64,000 nt of DNA from Zanthoxylum bungeanum (Eukaryota > Streptophyta > Magnoliopsida > Sapindales > Rutaceae). Position numbers and translations under genes: made by a program. The notes under the pieces are model-generated. The model did not search any database. It had not been told where the DNA came from and saw only the letters and a program-made list of their open reading frames with translations. Where the stretch lies: the NCBI GenBank assembly GCA_019454045.1, contig SKCR01033430.1, forward strand, positions 85,782 to 149,781. Direction: 5' to 3'. Positions 1-12,169 of this stretch are shown here, piece by piece (position 1 is the first letter of the stretch; each line of letters starts with the position of its first letter).

Positions 1-489
1 ACTGCCTTGGTCACGCCCACTGCTGCAGAATTGCTCACTGTTTTGGGCAGTTTTGGATCCAACTTTGAAGCTCCAAACTTCGTCGAATGGATCCCGACTC
101 ATGGGTGAACCTCCCTACCACGCAATATCTCGTAGTGTGCTAGCACTTGCGGTTTTTGCCACAAAAACCCAACTCTTGCCTCCCTCATGCTCACGGTTTT
201 GGTGTGAAACCAGTGAGTGTTTTGCCCAAATGGGCGTGAGTTGGAAGAAAGAGAAATGAGAGAGAAGAATGTGTTATTGGTTAGTAAAACATTTCCAAAA
301 TTGTTTATATATTTTCCAGCCAAAAATATAAAAGATTTACCAAATAACCTATTAAAAAATCAAATGGTAAATGCTTCCACCAACTAACACTATTCCAACC
401 ACACACATCAACTATTCATTTCACTTTAATAAAGTGATGTATGTCTTTCAATCAATCAATCACATCAATCAATCACATCACTCAAAGTG

Positions 490-537
490 ACATTTGATTT
501 GACGCTTGATGTGACGAATGATTTGACGCTTGATGTG
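490..537. repeat. 24-bp tandem repeat, 2 units, inside LTR
   Basis: Two head-to-tail 24-bp units (490-513 and 514-537), each containing TTTGACGCTTGATGTG. The same unit occurs three times in each LTR of the copia at 29146-38172, on the opposite strand, so copy number differs between family members. Confidence 0.8.
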
Positions 538-902
538 ACTTGCGTTGCCGCACTCGAATTCGAAATACGAATGCGCTCGTAATCACACTCGGGCTCGGTT
601 TCGCTAATTCCTAATTAGCGAGTTTTCCATTGCGTCGTAATTAAATGATTACGCCTAGCGAATTCACTATTTACGTCGCTAACGAATTAATTCTAAATTA
701 ATTCGTTCGCCCGAATTAAAATCCAATTTTAATTCCGCGTCGAAATCTAATTTCGTTTAATATATCGAATATATTAATTTACCGATTAATTCCAAATTAA
801 TCATTCTCTCTCTCTAGACGATATTTTATCCCAGATAAAATATCTCCGTAATTAATCCTAGATTAATTTTCTCTTTCTTCTATATAATCCCAGATTATTT
901 AA

Positions 903-1074
903 GAGTGCGAGTCATACGTCATCGGTGGATTATTGGGAAGCGACCCATGAGATCCCCGGATAAGTTGGTAGTAAATGCGGTCGTCGGAGTGTGAGTCATA
1001 CGTCATCGGTGGATTATTGGGAAGCGACCCATGAGATCCCCGGATAAGTTGGTAGTAAATGCGGTCGTCGGAGT
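903..1074. repeat. 84-bp perfect-looking tandem duplication in the LTR
   Basis: The block starting GAGTCATACGTCATCGG at 909 is repeated at 993, a period of 84 bp. Both copies end in GTCGTCGGAGT. The related LTR at 36073-38172 has this block only once, near 37040-37110. The duplication is therefore private to this copy and recent, since the two units look identical. Confidence 0.85.
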
Positions 1075-2043
1075 ATCCGAATCACGTACGTACCAAGTAC
1101 TACGTTCTACTACTACGATTTACGAGACAAGATCGGCTTCTAGCAAAGCACGAAGTCTACCCAATTCTCCGGTCATATTCATCTAAGAATATTTAAGATC
1201 TATATCAACGTAGTATACCAAGTATTGTGTATATCGGCCCAGTATCGGATAGTCACGTGCTAGGGCTGGGGCTAGATAAGTGTCTGCCCCGTCCGAAGCA
1301 CATATCGGATGTCTGGTAACTAGTCTCTATAATCGGATATACATGACCTTGTCATAATATCCCGATGGCTGGCCAGCACTTAAGAGCACTAATACCGTAT
1401 CCTGCGTGACATCATCTCCACTATGACTGGAGTGATACTTCCGTCTTGACATCACACCCAATACTCTACGATTCTCAATATACCCAGCATTGGCGTACAC
1501 AGAACCGGTTAGAGTCCTGAACGACCTCAACTAAAGCATATTGATTGTCGTAAGCATTAGCGGTGCAAGTCTCAGGTTAAGACCATACACACCTACCCTG
1601 ATGTCGGACTCCCATAGACACATAGTCATAATACCAATGGGATTCCGAGGGGTCTATCCAGAGCGAAGCTGTTTCCCGTACCATCGGTGAAACACAACCT
1701 CCTATCGCACTTGCATGAGTATCCAATACCCAAATATATGAGAACTATGTCGTTGTGCCCTCACAACGCGCACAAGTGCAATACTAGCCTATTCCGCATT
1801 ATCGATGTCCAGTCTCGATAATACTCCGGCTAGGGATATTTAATTAATTAATCCCTCGTGGACTGATACTGTCTCATATCATTCTCAATCCAGGAACTAA
1901 TCATAGGGACCTCTCTTCATTTATATATCTAAGGTGATCTAATCACAAATGATGAGAGTGCAATTTCCTTGTCACATAGTTAATTTGTACAACAACACTA
2001 TGATCTGTACAAATAGTGACGCTATGGGTCATATTGTCCAACA

Positions 2044-2075
2044 TTCGGATCAACTGTGTTTGGACTGTTTTCCAT
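2044..2075 (-). pseudogene. Copia A gag, first codons only
   Basis: On the minus strand, ATG at 2075 opens the same reading frame as the family A gag at 61863 (residues [10 protein letters not shown]). After ten codons it is cut by the copia B LTR. The remainder of this copy lies to the left of the window or is lost. Only the comparison with the two arms at 46562 and 61863 makes it recognisable. Confidence 0.7.
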
Positions 2076-2919
2076 ATCCACAGATTGAATTTGTTTTAAG
2101 ACTATTACAAAATATTTGGTTACTGTGTTCTTAAAAGGAATCTGAACAACAGTAAACACATTACACGATTGGCATAATAAATACAACAAGAATAATAAAA
2201 GTAAAATAATCTCTGGATAATAGAAGACGGCGGTGCAGCAACGAACCAGCGACAGGAAATGGAGTGCAGTACCGAACCAGCAAGAAGAAAATAATGAGGA
2301 TTTCGAGGCTTGTTGATGCGACAACAATCTCCTTAAAACAAATTCGTCCCCTACCGAATGGTGCAGTAGAACGTGAGACGTTTATTTCCCAGGATGCAAC
2401 GGAAATAAACGAAAAATAAGCACCACCAAAATTGCCTTCAAACGAATCACGAAGTGTTCGAACTCTCGCAACAAAACTGCAAAGAAAACCTAAAAAATTT
2501 GTGTTTTTTTTCTCTCTAAAAAAACGAAAAACACTGCCCATATTAAAAGAAAATAAACATGCCAATTAAATCACATTAGTGGGAGGCCTTTCATTTGAAG
2601 TAATCACCAAGTTAATTAATAGAATTAATTTAACTGTTATGGAACTTCAAAAGGCTTGGAAAAAAAATAAAGAGGCTTGCAAAAATTGGCTGGGCCGGGC
2701 CCGCACAATTTGGTCTGGTATTCGTGTACGCAAGACGTGCGGGTGCACACGAGTCAGGCCTGATCGGATTTTGATTTGCACCCCCCTGCGCGCGCACGTA
2801 GAGAGAGCCTCTATCCTTATAACACTTATCCATCTACATATGAGCAATCATATATCAACACAATTTTCCTTTATTAGCTTTCCCATGTGGGACAAGCTAA
2901 TTTCTCTTTATTTCCAACA
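2076..2919 (-). mobile_element. Copia A 5' LTR and leader (first copy)
   Basis: The minus strand starts TGTTGGAAATAAAG at 2919 and matches 47400-46563 and 61019-61862 almost base for base, including the GC-rich stretch with GCGCGCGCACG near 2790. It leads straight to the gag ATG. The LTR/leader boundary is not resolved, because I see no standard tRNA-Met primer site. An alternative LTR start is the TGTTGGAAAAATGC near 3100. ORFs at 2161-2565 and 2579-2971 are LTR sequence, not genes. Confidence 0.6.
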
Positions 2920-3264
2920 CCAATGGGTGAACTTGAGCAACAATTTCTCATTCACCCAAGCACCATTTTAAGCATATGAATATACCATTCTGAACTACTC
3001 ATGGAGGAGTATCGATCACTCAAAAACAACCACTAACACAAAATGGACCGTGCTTAAAATTGTATCTCAAAATGCTTACTAGTGAGCATTTTTCCAACAC
3101 TTACAAACAAAAGTTCTAATGTACAAAAATGTAATTTTCATAATGAATGATGTTATTAATATATTTACTAAAAATACATCACCAAATATCGAAAATATTA
3201 CTTTTTCTATAGTTTTAGCTATAATTTCTCGAATCTTAATTGAAAAATAACAAGAACTAGTAAA

Positions 3265-3440
3265 TAAAAATAATGAAACGAATCCTAAACGAATAAACGA
3301 ATCAATGAACTTAAATTCGTATTCGATTCGTTTAATAAATGAATCGATTCGAATCGACCCATTTATTAAACAAATCCATTTATTCAAACCCGCATTCGCT
3401 TTAAAGCAAATCGAATCGAACGAATAAACGAATCATGACC
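3265..3440. repeat. ATTCG/CGAAT-rich patch with inverted repeats
   Basis: A cluster of GATTCG and CGAATC words in both orientations, able to fold on itself. The same patch is at 47755-47915 and 60480-60660. It is AT-rich and carries no convincing coding sequence. Confidence 0.65.
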
Positions 3441-3945
3441 TAAATTGCTACCCCTACCTGGCGAGACGTCTGAGTAAGGGTTGCTAGCTTACTGGTTCCC
3501 AAAGTTTACGGCACTAAAGTATTGTGCCCTTTTAGTCTGGCTGCATGTTTGGTATATGCTGATCTTGGTGCCAAGACTTGGAAGTAAGCAAAAATTCCTT
3601 ATTATAAGTAATGGAACAAAAGCTCCATGTTGGGTTTATATTGCATGATTCCCAACGCACTTAAAGTAGTGAACATAGTCATGACTATAAGAAATGTGTT
3701 GGTTAGCTAAGTCCCGTGATTGCTTTCCCGATGGGACCATAACCCATTTAGTTCTTGTCATGTTCATCACGAAATCTGTAATTATCAATTATAGTCTGAT
3801 CTTTGATCAACTTCATTATGAGACATACCTACACTTCTAAAGACTTGCAATGATTTACTAACTGGTCAAGACTTGATTAACTGACATATCATGCCCTTCC
3901 TCTTGCCATTACTTTACTTATACCTGGTATGTCTTGTCATACCTG

Positions 3946-6610
3946 TGTTGTGTGAGGAACGGACAAAACCGAGCGCAGCGGAAACCAGCCCGAGATCAAA
4001 TCGCGAGCGAGTAAAATATATATATTTTTTTTGTTTTAGCTTGGGTAGTCCTTAAAAAGTGGGTTTAAAATTTTTAATTACAAACTTAAAATTTCCAATA
4101 CATTAAAACATTTTCATGTATTAAAATTACCATAAGTCCATTTAAAAAATTTCAACACACTTTAATCAATTTATCAACTATTGACAAATTAAAACTAAGT
4201 ATCCTAATTATTTCCAACACTTGAAAATAATCCAAACATACTAAAATTAATTTTCCTGAAAAAATTAATTCAAGCATACAAAATAATTTTCCAACTCTTG
4301 AAAAAATTAATCCAAGCATTCAAATTAACATATCAATTATATACTAATTTTCAACACTCAAATGATTCTAATTCCTCACTAACATGCTTCCTATTAATCC
4401 AACAAATCCACAATAATTTTTCTCAACAACAATCATCAAGAATTTGAACAATAAATTTACAAATCAAATTTACCACAAGCTTTGCCAATTGATTGAAACT
4501 TTTTTCCTCCAAGCTTTTCCAATTTCTCCAAGCTTTGAGTCCTTTCAAATCCCTTCTTCCTCCACCAAATTGAGCTTCCTTCTATCTCCACCAAATTGAG
4601 CTCCTCCAAGAACAAATCTTGGTGATCAAAAGGTGGTTTGATCACTCAAGAGTAGCAACCAATTTTTCCCCAAATTTCAACTCTTAAAACCCTAGGAAAA
4701 TAAAACTTCAAGAACAATAATCAACCCCTAACTCTTAAGGATTAATTATATGCTCATGATAATTTATTTGGGTGACCTTTGGTGAGATATAGGCTTGATT
4801 TTGAAAAACAAAAATTAATTCTTCTCTTGTTCTTTCGGCAAGCAGAGAGCAAAAGCAAGGAAAATGAAATTGCTTTCTTTTCGGCAGAGAGAGAGAAGAA
4901 AAAGAAAAGCCCCTCTACTTTGTTGTTCTCATTTTCTTTTATTTTACTTTTTGTTTGTCAACTGCAGTAGGTAAGTTGAGAAAGAAGCCAAAAAACAATT
5001 TATTTATTTTCGGCAGAAGCAGTGAGCCAAGAAGAAAAAAAACAAAGCAATTGTTTTTCATTTTCTTTTTATTAATAAAATTAATAAAATAAATCAAAGC
5101 CTTTCATTTAAACCATGGTTTAAGGGAATCTTTTCCCTACACCACATATTCAAAAAAATTTAACTCAACCAAAGTTAAATATTAATCTCACCAACTTTAG
5201 TAACTAAGTTACATTTATGAATCATTTAGTTACTTTAACCAAATAATTCATTTTGTTTTAATTAATTAATTGTATAAGCTAAGTAATTAATATTGTATAT
5301 TAATTTAACAATTAAATTAATTCACAAAATAATTACTAATTTAATGTAAATCAAATTTACATTAATTATACAATACATTTATATCAACTCTTGATATAAA
5401 ATTAATTAATTCAATTCATCTCATGAATTATCGGATTAAACAATTTAATCCTAAAAACCCAAAAAATACTTTGTCAACATTTGACGAAAGGTCGCTCTAG
5501 TGCTCAACGAGTAAACTTAATATAGTGGAACTCTCTAGGCTCACGTTCGGTTGTTACGTATATATATACATATATATCTCATATACTTGTATACATATTT
5601 CATGAAGGCCTGCCCACCTACAAATCATGACTAAAACAACACGACACGTCGAACCATACAAGTCGAGGTTAAAACGCTAATGTATAATCCCTTCGTCATT
5701 AGCATTTCCAATTGAGTAAGGTTATAGTTATACTGTCAAAACCTTATCTACTCAATATATGAAACTTTTCATCCTTATATTCCATTAATAAATAATATAG
5801 CAAAACTCTTTTTGAATATTATTTATAATGTTAAAGAACAATTTTCTTCTTCAACGAACTTTCGGCCAAAAGATTTCCGGAATATATTCTAAAAATTTCT
5901 GGAAACAAAATCCAACCATATGGACTGACGAATCCTCATATTAACACACACCGATCTTCGTGAGCATCGGTCTATACCTAACAGTCATCCAGAGGCCAGA
6001 CCATGAAAGGTCTCTGACATGCATGGTATCAGGCACAGAAGATCACTCACAAGAGCACCGTGGTGTCTCAAGTCAAAGGACCACAATAACTACTCAACTC
6101 GAAAAGATAACTATTGACAGTTTTATGGAATATCTATTAGTCATCATTTATGAGTTAATTCAATATTCATTCAACTAATGAATATCTGCATTTCTATACG
6201 AACTTCCGCTAAGCTCACAGTCTGTTGAGACAAACCATATGTCCATTACATATATAGACAATGCACTAGTCTTACCAATATAATGACCGACCCATGTCAA
6301 TATATCTAGACTATGAATAATTTATATTCGAGAGAATGCGTGATATTTCTCAACACCATTTGCAACTCTTGCAACTATATCACCATATGATGTAACTCTC
6401 GGGTCTTTACTAATTTCATATAAGGTTCCGAGTGAAACTCGAAATCTCTAACTCTTAGAGTAATCTAACTCTTAGATTTACAATATATAAAATAAAGTAA
6501 GAGTTTTACCATATATAAAAATAAATAATCATGATAAAATAAATATTATATTGCATAAATATCAAATATTCATACAAAAAGTGAATGGTGCTCGATCACC
6601 ATTTCCAACA
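3946..6610 (-). mobile_element. Solo LTR (copia-like), 2665 bp, TSD ACCTG
   Basis: The sequence starts TGTTGTGTGAGG and ends CATTTCCAACA. ACCTG stands directly before (3941-3945) and after (6611-6615). The empty site is preserved at 48431-48435, where the flanks join with one ACCTG. The minus strand opens TGTTGGAAATGGTG, a common copia LTR start, and ends in the GCTGCGCTCGGTTTTGTC type tail, so minus is the likely orientation. There is no gag or pol. The interior holds AT-rich DNA, a TTTTCGGCAGA motif repeated near 4880 and 5010, and short chance ORFs. Confidence 0.85.
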
Positions 6611-7195
6611 ACCTGAACATGCTATACAAGACAAACATGAGTTACGCTGATTAGCTCCTTCTTGGATTCGTGATTGGTGAGGTAACTTTTCGCCCTACTC
6701 TTAAGGGCTTACCGTATCAAGCGTTCTGTAACTACTATCATGAGGTACTTCTCCTCATGATCTGGGAATGAAAAGGTTACGTTTCTGAACCTCCTTAGTT
6801 GTGTACATCAATCTCTAGCTTGATTGATACGTGAGCGTTGACCTACACACATACAAAGAGCTGGTGAGATGATTTTGATTCCTTCCGCCTATCAGCAAGG
6901 AAGGTCCCAACAATGACCTATACACATACAGAGAGCTTAGTATCATCAGCATACATTTATGGCAATACTCTCTTTCTAAGGGGAAGGATTTCTATTATAT
7001 AAAAAGCAAAATTAGATTGAGTAAGATCATCATGGCTAGTAAACATGACACATCCAATTTTTCAGCATCTCGTATCAACTTCAGGATTTTTAGAAAGGAA
7101 GATTATCTTAAGCCTGAGACAGTCGGAGGTTTTACCTGCTCCGCTTAAGTCCGGAATGGATGGTTTGACAGCGGGATTTCCAACCACGTTTAAAA

Positions 7196-7197
<2 letters not shown>

Positions 7198-7226
<29 letters not shown>
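7198..7226. repeat. TA microsatellite
   Basis: An alternating TA run. The homologous runs in the palindrome arms lie near 48980-49005 and 59413-59443 and have different lengths. Confidence 0.9.
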
Positions 7227-7227
<1 letters not shown>

Positions 7228-7466
7228 TGCTAGTACTATGGAAAGCTTAAGATCAGAATCAATGAAACAGATGGCTTGAATCTGGGTCAAATTTATCATT
7301 TATTGATCTAAAAATATTTTTTTTCCCATAATTGTATTCATTCTTTTACAATGTATCAAAAAATTTGCAAGATGCCAACTTCATCTAGAGAATAGGCAAA
7401 ATTATCAACAAGTTCACAGAGATTTACAAGAATTGAAAATGATAGTAAACCAGACAAGAACTAAAC

Positions 7467-7579
7467 AGGAGTAGCAGGCAGTTACAAGACCGGCAACATT
7501 ACCACTTGATGCACGACTATCTGAGCTAGATAATGACACATTTAGTCCAGTCCTGTTCTGCTCCGCTGCCCACAAGTTT
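7467..7579 (-). other. Exon-like piece (copy 1)
   Basis: On the minus strand, CTATCAG (an acceptor-like site) is followed by about 110 bp that reads in one frame as a Ser/Gly/Ala-rich stretch (NVSLSSSDSRASSGNVAGL). The GTTTAG that follows matches a splice donor only weakly. Here the start of the exon differs from the arms by small indels. I do not recognise the protein. It may be a fragment of a host gene carried in the duplicated segment. Confidence 0.3.
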
Positions 7580-9575
7580 CTGATAGCAAAAACGAACCAG
7601 AAAGTGAAATAATGCATAACATATTAGTACAATGAAACAAACTCAACAACAGTTCAAGAAGTTTTCCCTCTAAACAAACAATAAAACAAATGAAAGAAAT
7701 AAACAGTGACACAATCTATGATAAAGACAAGTCAGCATTCAAACGAATAAAAACAAAAAAGCATTACAATGGCCATGAAAAAAAATATGAAAGAGAACAT
7801 AAAACAAACTTAAAGTGAAAGTGAAATAAACTCACAGAGTTTATAGAAACAGAACAACTTGCTAGCTTTGTGTTCAAGCAGAAGCCTAGTTTTAAATTTG
7901 AAACAAAAACCAAAGGCAAAGCATTATCAGTGAAGTTCCTACACATGAATTCACATATAACTTTTATCAACCACCTCCTAAGCACAAAAATTTTAATAAC
8001 ACAAACTAAACAAAACCAAAAGAACCAGGGTATAACATAATATCATTGAAGCATTTTCAGACATGCAAAGTTAACAAATTCAGAGAACTTATCAGTGAGC
8101 ATTATCACACAAATTCATACAGAACTTCTATCAAACACCTACTAAACACAAAAAGATTAACAGCACAAACTAAACAAAACCAAAAGAACGGCTTCAATAA
8201 TAAGCAATCAAAACATAATCAAATACACCAAATACTAAATAAAGCAATTCTCCTTACAATGCAACAAAGGTCAAAGCACATACCTGTCCCTGAAACTAGT
8301 GGTCTTGGGGCGCTACGTATCGCCGTCCCCCAAGCTACTGAACTAGAACTGGGGGTGCGGATCTATGCTACCCTCCAAGCTCTGAATTTAGGATCTAGGG
8401 GCATCTGTCATCTCTAGTCCTGAATTAGGATCTGTGGGCATTGCGTATTCCCGTCCCCCCAGTCCTCCATATTTGCACATGTTATCCGTCAATTCCATGT
8501 CTATAACAAGTTACATACTGAGGTGGGTTTTTCCCCCATGCCTCGAAAACATAAAAACCAAGCTCTGAAAATATCTCATTCTAAAACATTTCTTGGAACA
8601 TGTGTAGACATTGCATTTTTGCATAAGCCCGATGATGAGCCTCGTATGGAGGCACTACCTGAAAAGTTGCGGAAGTTGCGAAAAACGGATGTCGGAAGGA
8701 AAGAAAACCTCAAAAATTAGCACCTCATCGGATTCAGACTCACCAGCCAGCCTTAGATTCGTTCAGTCAGTTTCTGCTTCATACCTTAGCCACGGACAGG
8801 CACCTGCCCATACAATCGACCCTTCAACCCATCCACCCTCTGACCATACAGCCCAGTCTCGGCCCAAGACCCCACACGGCCCAAAACCTTCATCAAATCA
8901 CTTTCCAATACAATGAGATTTTGGGATCTCATCCTTACCAATTTAACAAGATTTGAAATCTCATTCTTGCCAAATATGCAAGATCCTAGACCCAAACTAG
9001 AAAGGATTCTCACTTCCTAATATAAGTGATTTGAGTTTCCCTTATAATTCCCTTAAACACCTTATATGGAAAGATACTTGAAAGATAGAATTGAAAAGAG
9101 AAGGCCACAAATTGGAAGAAAAGAAGAGAAAAAAAAAACACATGGACAAATTGCTTAATTGGAAGAAAGGAAGCCAGCCGCAATTGTTGACCAAGGAAAG
9201 AGAGAAGTCCACGCGTGAAGAAGAATTGGAGAAGGAAAGAGAAAGTGGCGTGAGTGAACAATAGTGAGAAAGTGCATGTGGGCCCAAATTCAATATTTAA
9301 TTTTGACTTTGAAAGAAAAAGGAAAGAGAGAAGTCCTAGCGTGAAGAAATTAAAAGGAGTTGGAGATAAGGACAAAGCAATTATTGACTAAATTGATGTG
9401 GGCCAGGGAATGGAAAAAGGGTTTCATAACTCTTGTATTATAAAAGGCATGTAAAAGCTACGTGAAAGCAGCTCTTGACACACGGCAACAACAAAAAACT
9501 TGAAAACCCTCGGAGACTCTCTCTTCTTCTATTTTGGATGGCAACCCTAGGGAAGTCTTTCGTCTCCTTCTTTTC

Positions 9576-9930
9576 TTCCATCACCAAAATAGCACCAAAA
9601 AACCAAGAAAATAACGACCAAACCAACCAGCAAACAGCACCAAAAAACCAAGAAAACAATGACCAAACCAATCAGCAAAAAGCACCAAAATCGTGAACCA
9701 AAACAGCCCAAACAACAACCAGCAAACAGAACCATGAAACCAAGAAAACAACGACCAAACCAACCAGCAAATAGTACCAAAATCGTGAACCAAAACAGCA
9801 GCAAAAAAACAACCAAAATAGCAAGCCAAAATCACCAAAAAAACAGCAGCCAAAACAACCAAAAACAGCAGCCAAAACAACAAAAAAACAGTAGCCAAAA
9901 CAACCAAAAAATAGCAACCAGAAAATAGCA
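9576..9930. repeat. CAA/CCAAAA-rich minisatellite
   Basis: Degenerate units built of ACCAAGAAAACAACGACC, AACCAGCAAACAG and AGCAGCCAAAACAAC recur about every 50 bp at first and then collapse to shorter periods. The plus strand gives Lys/Gln/Asn-rich frames and the minus strand Phe/Leu/Cys-rich frames. Both are by-products of the repeat. Confidence 0.8.
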
Positions 9931-10282
9931 AAACAGCAACAAAAAAAAATAGCAAAACAGTAAATAGAAAACAACAAAACAGCGAGTGAAATAGCGAACC
10001 AGAAACAGCAAATAGCGAAGCAGTTTCGATCCTTCCGGCGACAGCCTAATGCACTTCCGAGAAAGCAACTTAAAAGGTAAGACCTGAGGGCACCCTTACC
10101 ATATTTCTTTTATAGTTCTGGACGGTGCATGCCTGACTGGACGTGAAATACGTCCAGCCGGGTATGCGAAGTCCTACATCAAAGACGGTCAAATCTCTTG
10201 TCACATCCTTTCTTTCTTTGGCAGTCCGTTATTTATCTTTTTTTATTTATTTATTCACTTTCATCGTTATTTTATTATTTGG

Positions 10283-10377
10283 CATTTAGTTTGTTATTTA
10301 TCTTTTTGTCTATTTATTGTTATTATTTCACATTTAGTTTGTTATTTATCTTTTATCTATTTATTGTTATTATTTCG
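10283..10377. repeat. 48-bp tandem repeat, 2 units
   Basis: CATTTAGTTTGTTATTTATC begins at 10283 and again at 10331, each followed by TTTATTGTTATTATTTC. Confidence 0.8.
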
Positions 10378-11130
10378 CCTTTATTTTTTTTGTTCATGTT
10401 GGTGATTATCCGCATATGCATTATTATATTATTTCATGTCTATTTTTTATTTACATTGCATTAATGTTTATGTGTGTTATTATCCCTTGTGGTATATCGG
10501 ATGGAAACCCAGACGTAAATTCCATAGCCGAATCTGAATGGACGGTAGTGCGGTTTGTACTTGGGATACAACTCCACGTGCCACTAGGGAAATATTCATA
10601 CATGCATGATTACCCCCCCCCTTTTGTTTGTTATTTATTTATTGACGCTTTTCCTGCTTTTGATTACTTATTATAATTTTCATTATCGCATTTTGTATTT
10701 TTTTAATTTAATATGCTTTTGGAACTATGTTATTGTGATTATTATTTGCTTGTGTATGTTATTACATTTTATTCGCTTTTATTGCATGAACTGCATAAGA
10801 CTTGGCTATACTATTGTGTGAACCCGTCCATTATACTGGCATAAGTAATGGACCATTCCGAACTCAACGGTTTGAGGTCTTCCCTTACGAGGGGTGAGTG
10901 CGACCTTAAATCTTTTTCCAGTTCACACTGGGTGGCGACTCATTTATTCTTCGGTTTAGTCCATTGCGGGCTACTCCGTACTCTCTACGGGCTGCGAGCC
11001 CAACAATGTTGTGGTCCCCAAGCATCATAGGCATAGCGGTAAACCTCGCTTCGCTCCTACAACATGCTTAATTATCATAAAATGTAAAATAAATTTGTCT
11101 AACGTCCTAAACTCAGAAAATGTAAGTCTG

Positions 11131-11163
<33 letters not shown>
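11131..11163. repeat. TA microsatellite in Tekay-like LTR
   Basis: A TA run of about 33 bp. The partner LTR at 38919-38928 has only a short TA run, so the tract has expanded or contracted. Confidence 0.85.
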
Positions 11164-11164
<1 letters not shown>

Positions 11165-11870
11165 CAATCATAAAGTAAAATCAACTTAAGAAAAAGTGTG
11201 TCCAGTCACAGATTTGGAGTTCCGCTAGCATACCGTCACTTTGCTGAAACATTTTGTGGTTCCTTCCTTCCTTCCTTTGATTTCCTTCATTCCTCAATCT
11301 CCCAATGATTGTCAAGCCATTTCTTATCTTATTGAGATTTTATATATGTCTTCTTCTTATTCTTCTTCTTTTTCTTCTTCCCTTCATTCGTTTCTTTCTT
11401 ATTCTTTCTTCCAAAGTTGTGGTTTTGCAAACAGTATCCTTATTTATATAGTGGGGACCCATTTGACTAATTTTGCAACATTTTAGTTTGAAGAATTTAG
11501 AAATTTCGAGATAAATGTGGAGTTTTTTAGATGGGTCCGAATTTACTATTCATCTGAAATTTTAGGTCTGATTTTTGACCTGTTTCTGTTTTGAACTTGG
11601 AAAAATATTCAACATGGAAGTTTTAAGTCTCAATATCATATTTTCGGCGATATAAAATTCATAAAAATCGGAGTTCGTATGAGAAAGGTATGGCCTAAAT
11701 CCCATGGGCTATCCGGAGTGGAACATAATACAGTTTCATATCGGAATTTCGAGGAGTTTACCGATTGTCCCTAAAGTCATTTTCATGATTGCACATGTGT
11801 TCAAACATAGTTTGTATTATGTGACACTCGTTCCACGATGCAACAATAGTTGAGAATCCCGGTCGTTACA

Positions 11871-11972
11871 AATTCTCCCCCCTTAAATAGGATTCGTCCT
11901 CGAATCCTTTTCGTGGTGTAACTTGCAGATTTGTCTTGATTCGAGAATATCTTGTAATTCTGCTATACTTAC
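11871..11972 (-). mobile_element. Tekay-like polypurine tract and 3' end of internal region
   Basis: On the minus strand, CGAGGACGAATCCTATTTA is followed by AAGGGGGGAGAATT and then the LTR. A purine-rich tract after a GAGGACGAA-type pol end is characteristic of plant chromovirus gypsy elements. The remaining internal sequence continues at 24728, beyond the Athila insertion. Confidence 0.75.
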
Positions 11973-12169
11973 TGATAAGCGGTAAATATATCAATATTTA
12001 TTGTCCCTTTTACTTAATATTTTGTATAGTTTCTCGGGTATTGTGAATATTTTGATGTGTTTTGTGTTATTTTGTAGATAAATAAAATAACAGGACTCTC
12101 TGGAATCAAATCAGGGCTTGAACGGCCAAAATTGGATCAAAAAAGAAAAATTGGGAAACTTTTTGTTCA

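Larger units (their letters stand above)
1..2043 (-). mobile_element. Copia-type LTR, family B, minus strand, cut by window edge
   Basis: Read on the minus strand this begins with TGTTGGACA at 2043 and follows, in order, most of the 2.1-kb LTR at 36073-38172. The shared parts include the block near 1261-1530, the AT-rich inverted motifs at 600-900 and the TGACG-rich repeats near 490. The final 100 or so bases of the LTR lie beyond base 1. It abuts the gag start of a family A copia, so it inserted 32 bp into that gag. Whether this is a solo LTR or one end of a full element cannot be told. The short ORFs here are chance. Confidence 0.85.
2920..8282. repeat. Flanking segment, copy 1 of 3 (segmental duplication)
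   Basis: With the solo LTR at 3946-6610 removed, 2920-8282 is collinear with 47401-50050 in the left palindrome arm and, inverted, with the right arm down to about 58370. It holds an ATTCG-rich patch, a TA microsatellite, an exon-like piece and AT-rich DNA, but no intact gene. The homology ends near 8282, where Tekay-like LTR sequence begins. The copia A insertion sits at the same base in all three copies, so the insertion preceded the duplication. Confidence 0.85.
8603..11061 (+). mobile_element. Solo LTR, 2459 bp, Tat/Ogre-like, TSD ACATG
   Basis: It begins TGTAGACATTGC and ends GCTCCTACA, flanked by ACATG on both sides (8598-8602 and 11062-11066). The uninterrupted target is seen at 38848-38860. 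There is no gag or pol. It contains GGGTGGCGACTC near 10930, a motif I associate with Tat/Ogre LTR ends, so the lineage is tentative. The interior carries an A-rich minisatellite and TTTATT-rich tandem repeats. ORFs across it (both strands of 9438-10068, and 10198-10821) are low-complexity. Confidence 0.75.
8283..11870 (-). mobile_element. Tekay-like gypsy 3' LTR, 3' end missing, interrupted
   Basis: Minus-strand LTR start TGTAACGACCGGG is at 11870. The LTR continues through 11062, jumps the insertion at 8603-11061, and matches 38520-39593 of the partner LTR. About 0.8 kb of its 3' end is absent at 8283. It lies next to a polypurine tract at 11871-11887, as a 3' LTR should. It contains the GC-rich GTTACGTATCGCCGTCCCC motif at 8308-8338. 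Confidence 0.8.

Noticed and set aside
4779..4970. 63-codon frame in the ACCTG solo LTR
   Set aside because: Low-complexity Lys/Ser/Phe sequence within a non-coding LTR, and absent from the other segment copies.
9438..10068. Overlapping long frames on both strands, one rich in Phe, Leu and Cys like a membrane protein
   Set aside because: They translate the CAA/CCAAAA minisatellite. There is no conserved motif, and frames exist in several phases at once.
10198..10821. Hydrophobic plus-strand frames
   Set aside because: They are translations of TTTATT-rich tandem repeats within a solo LTR.
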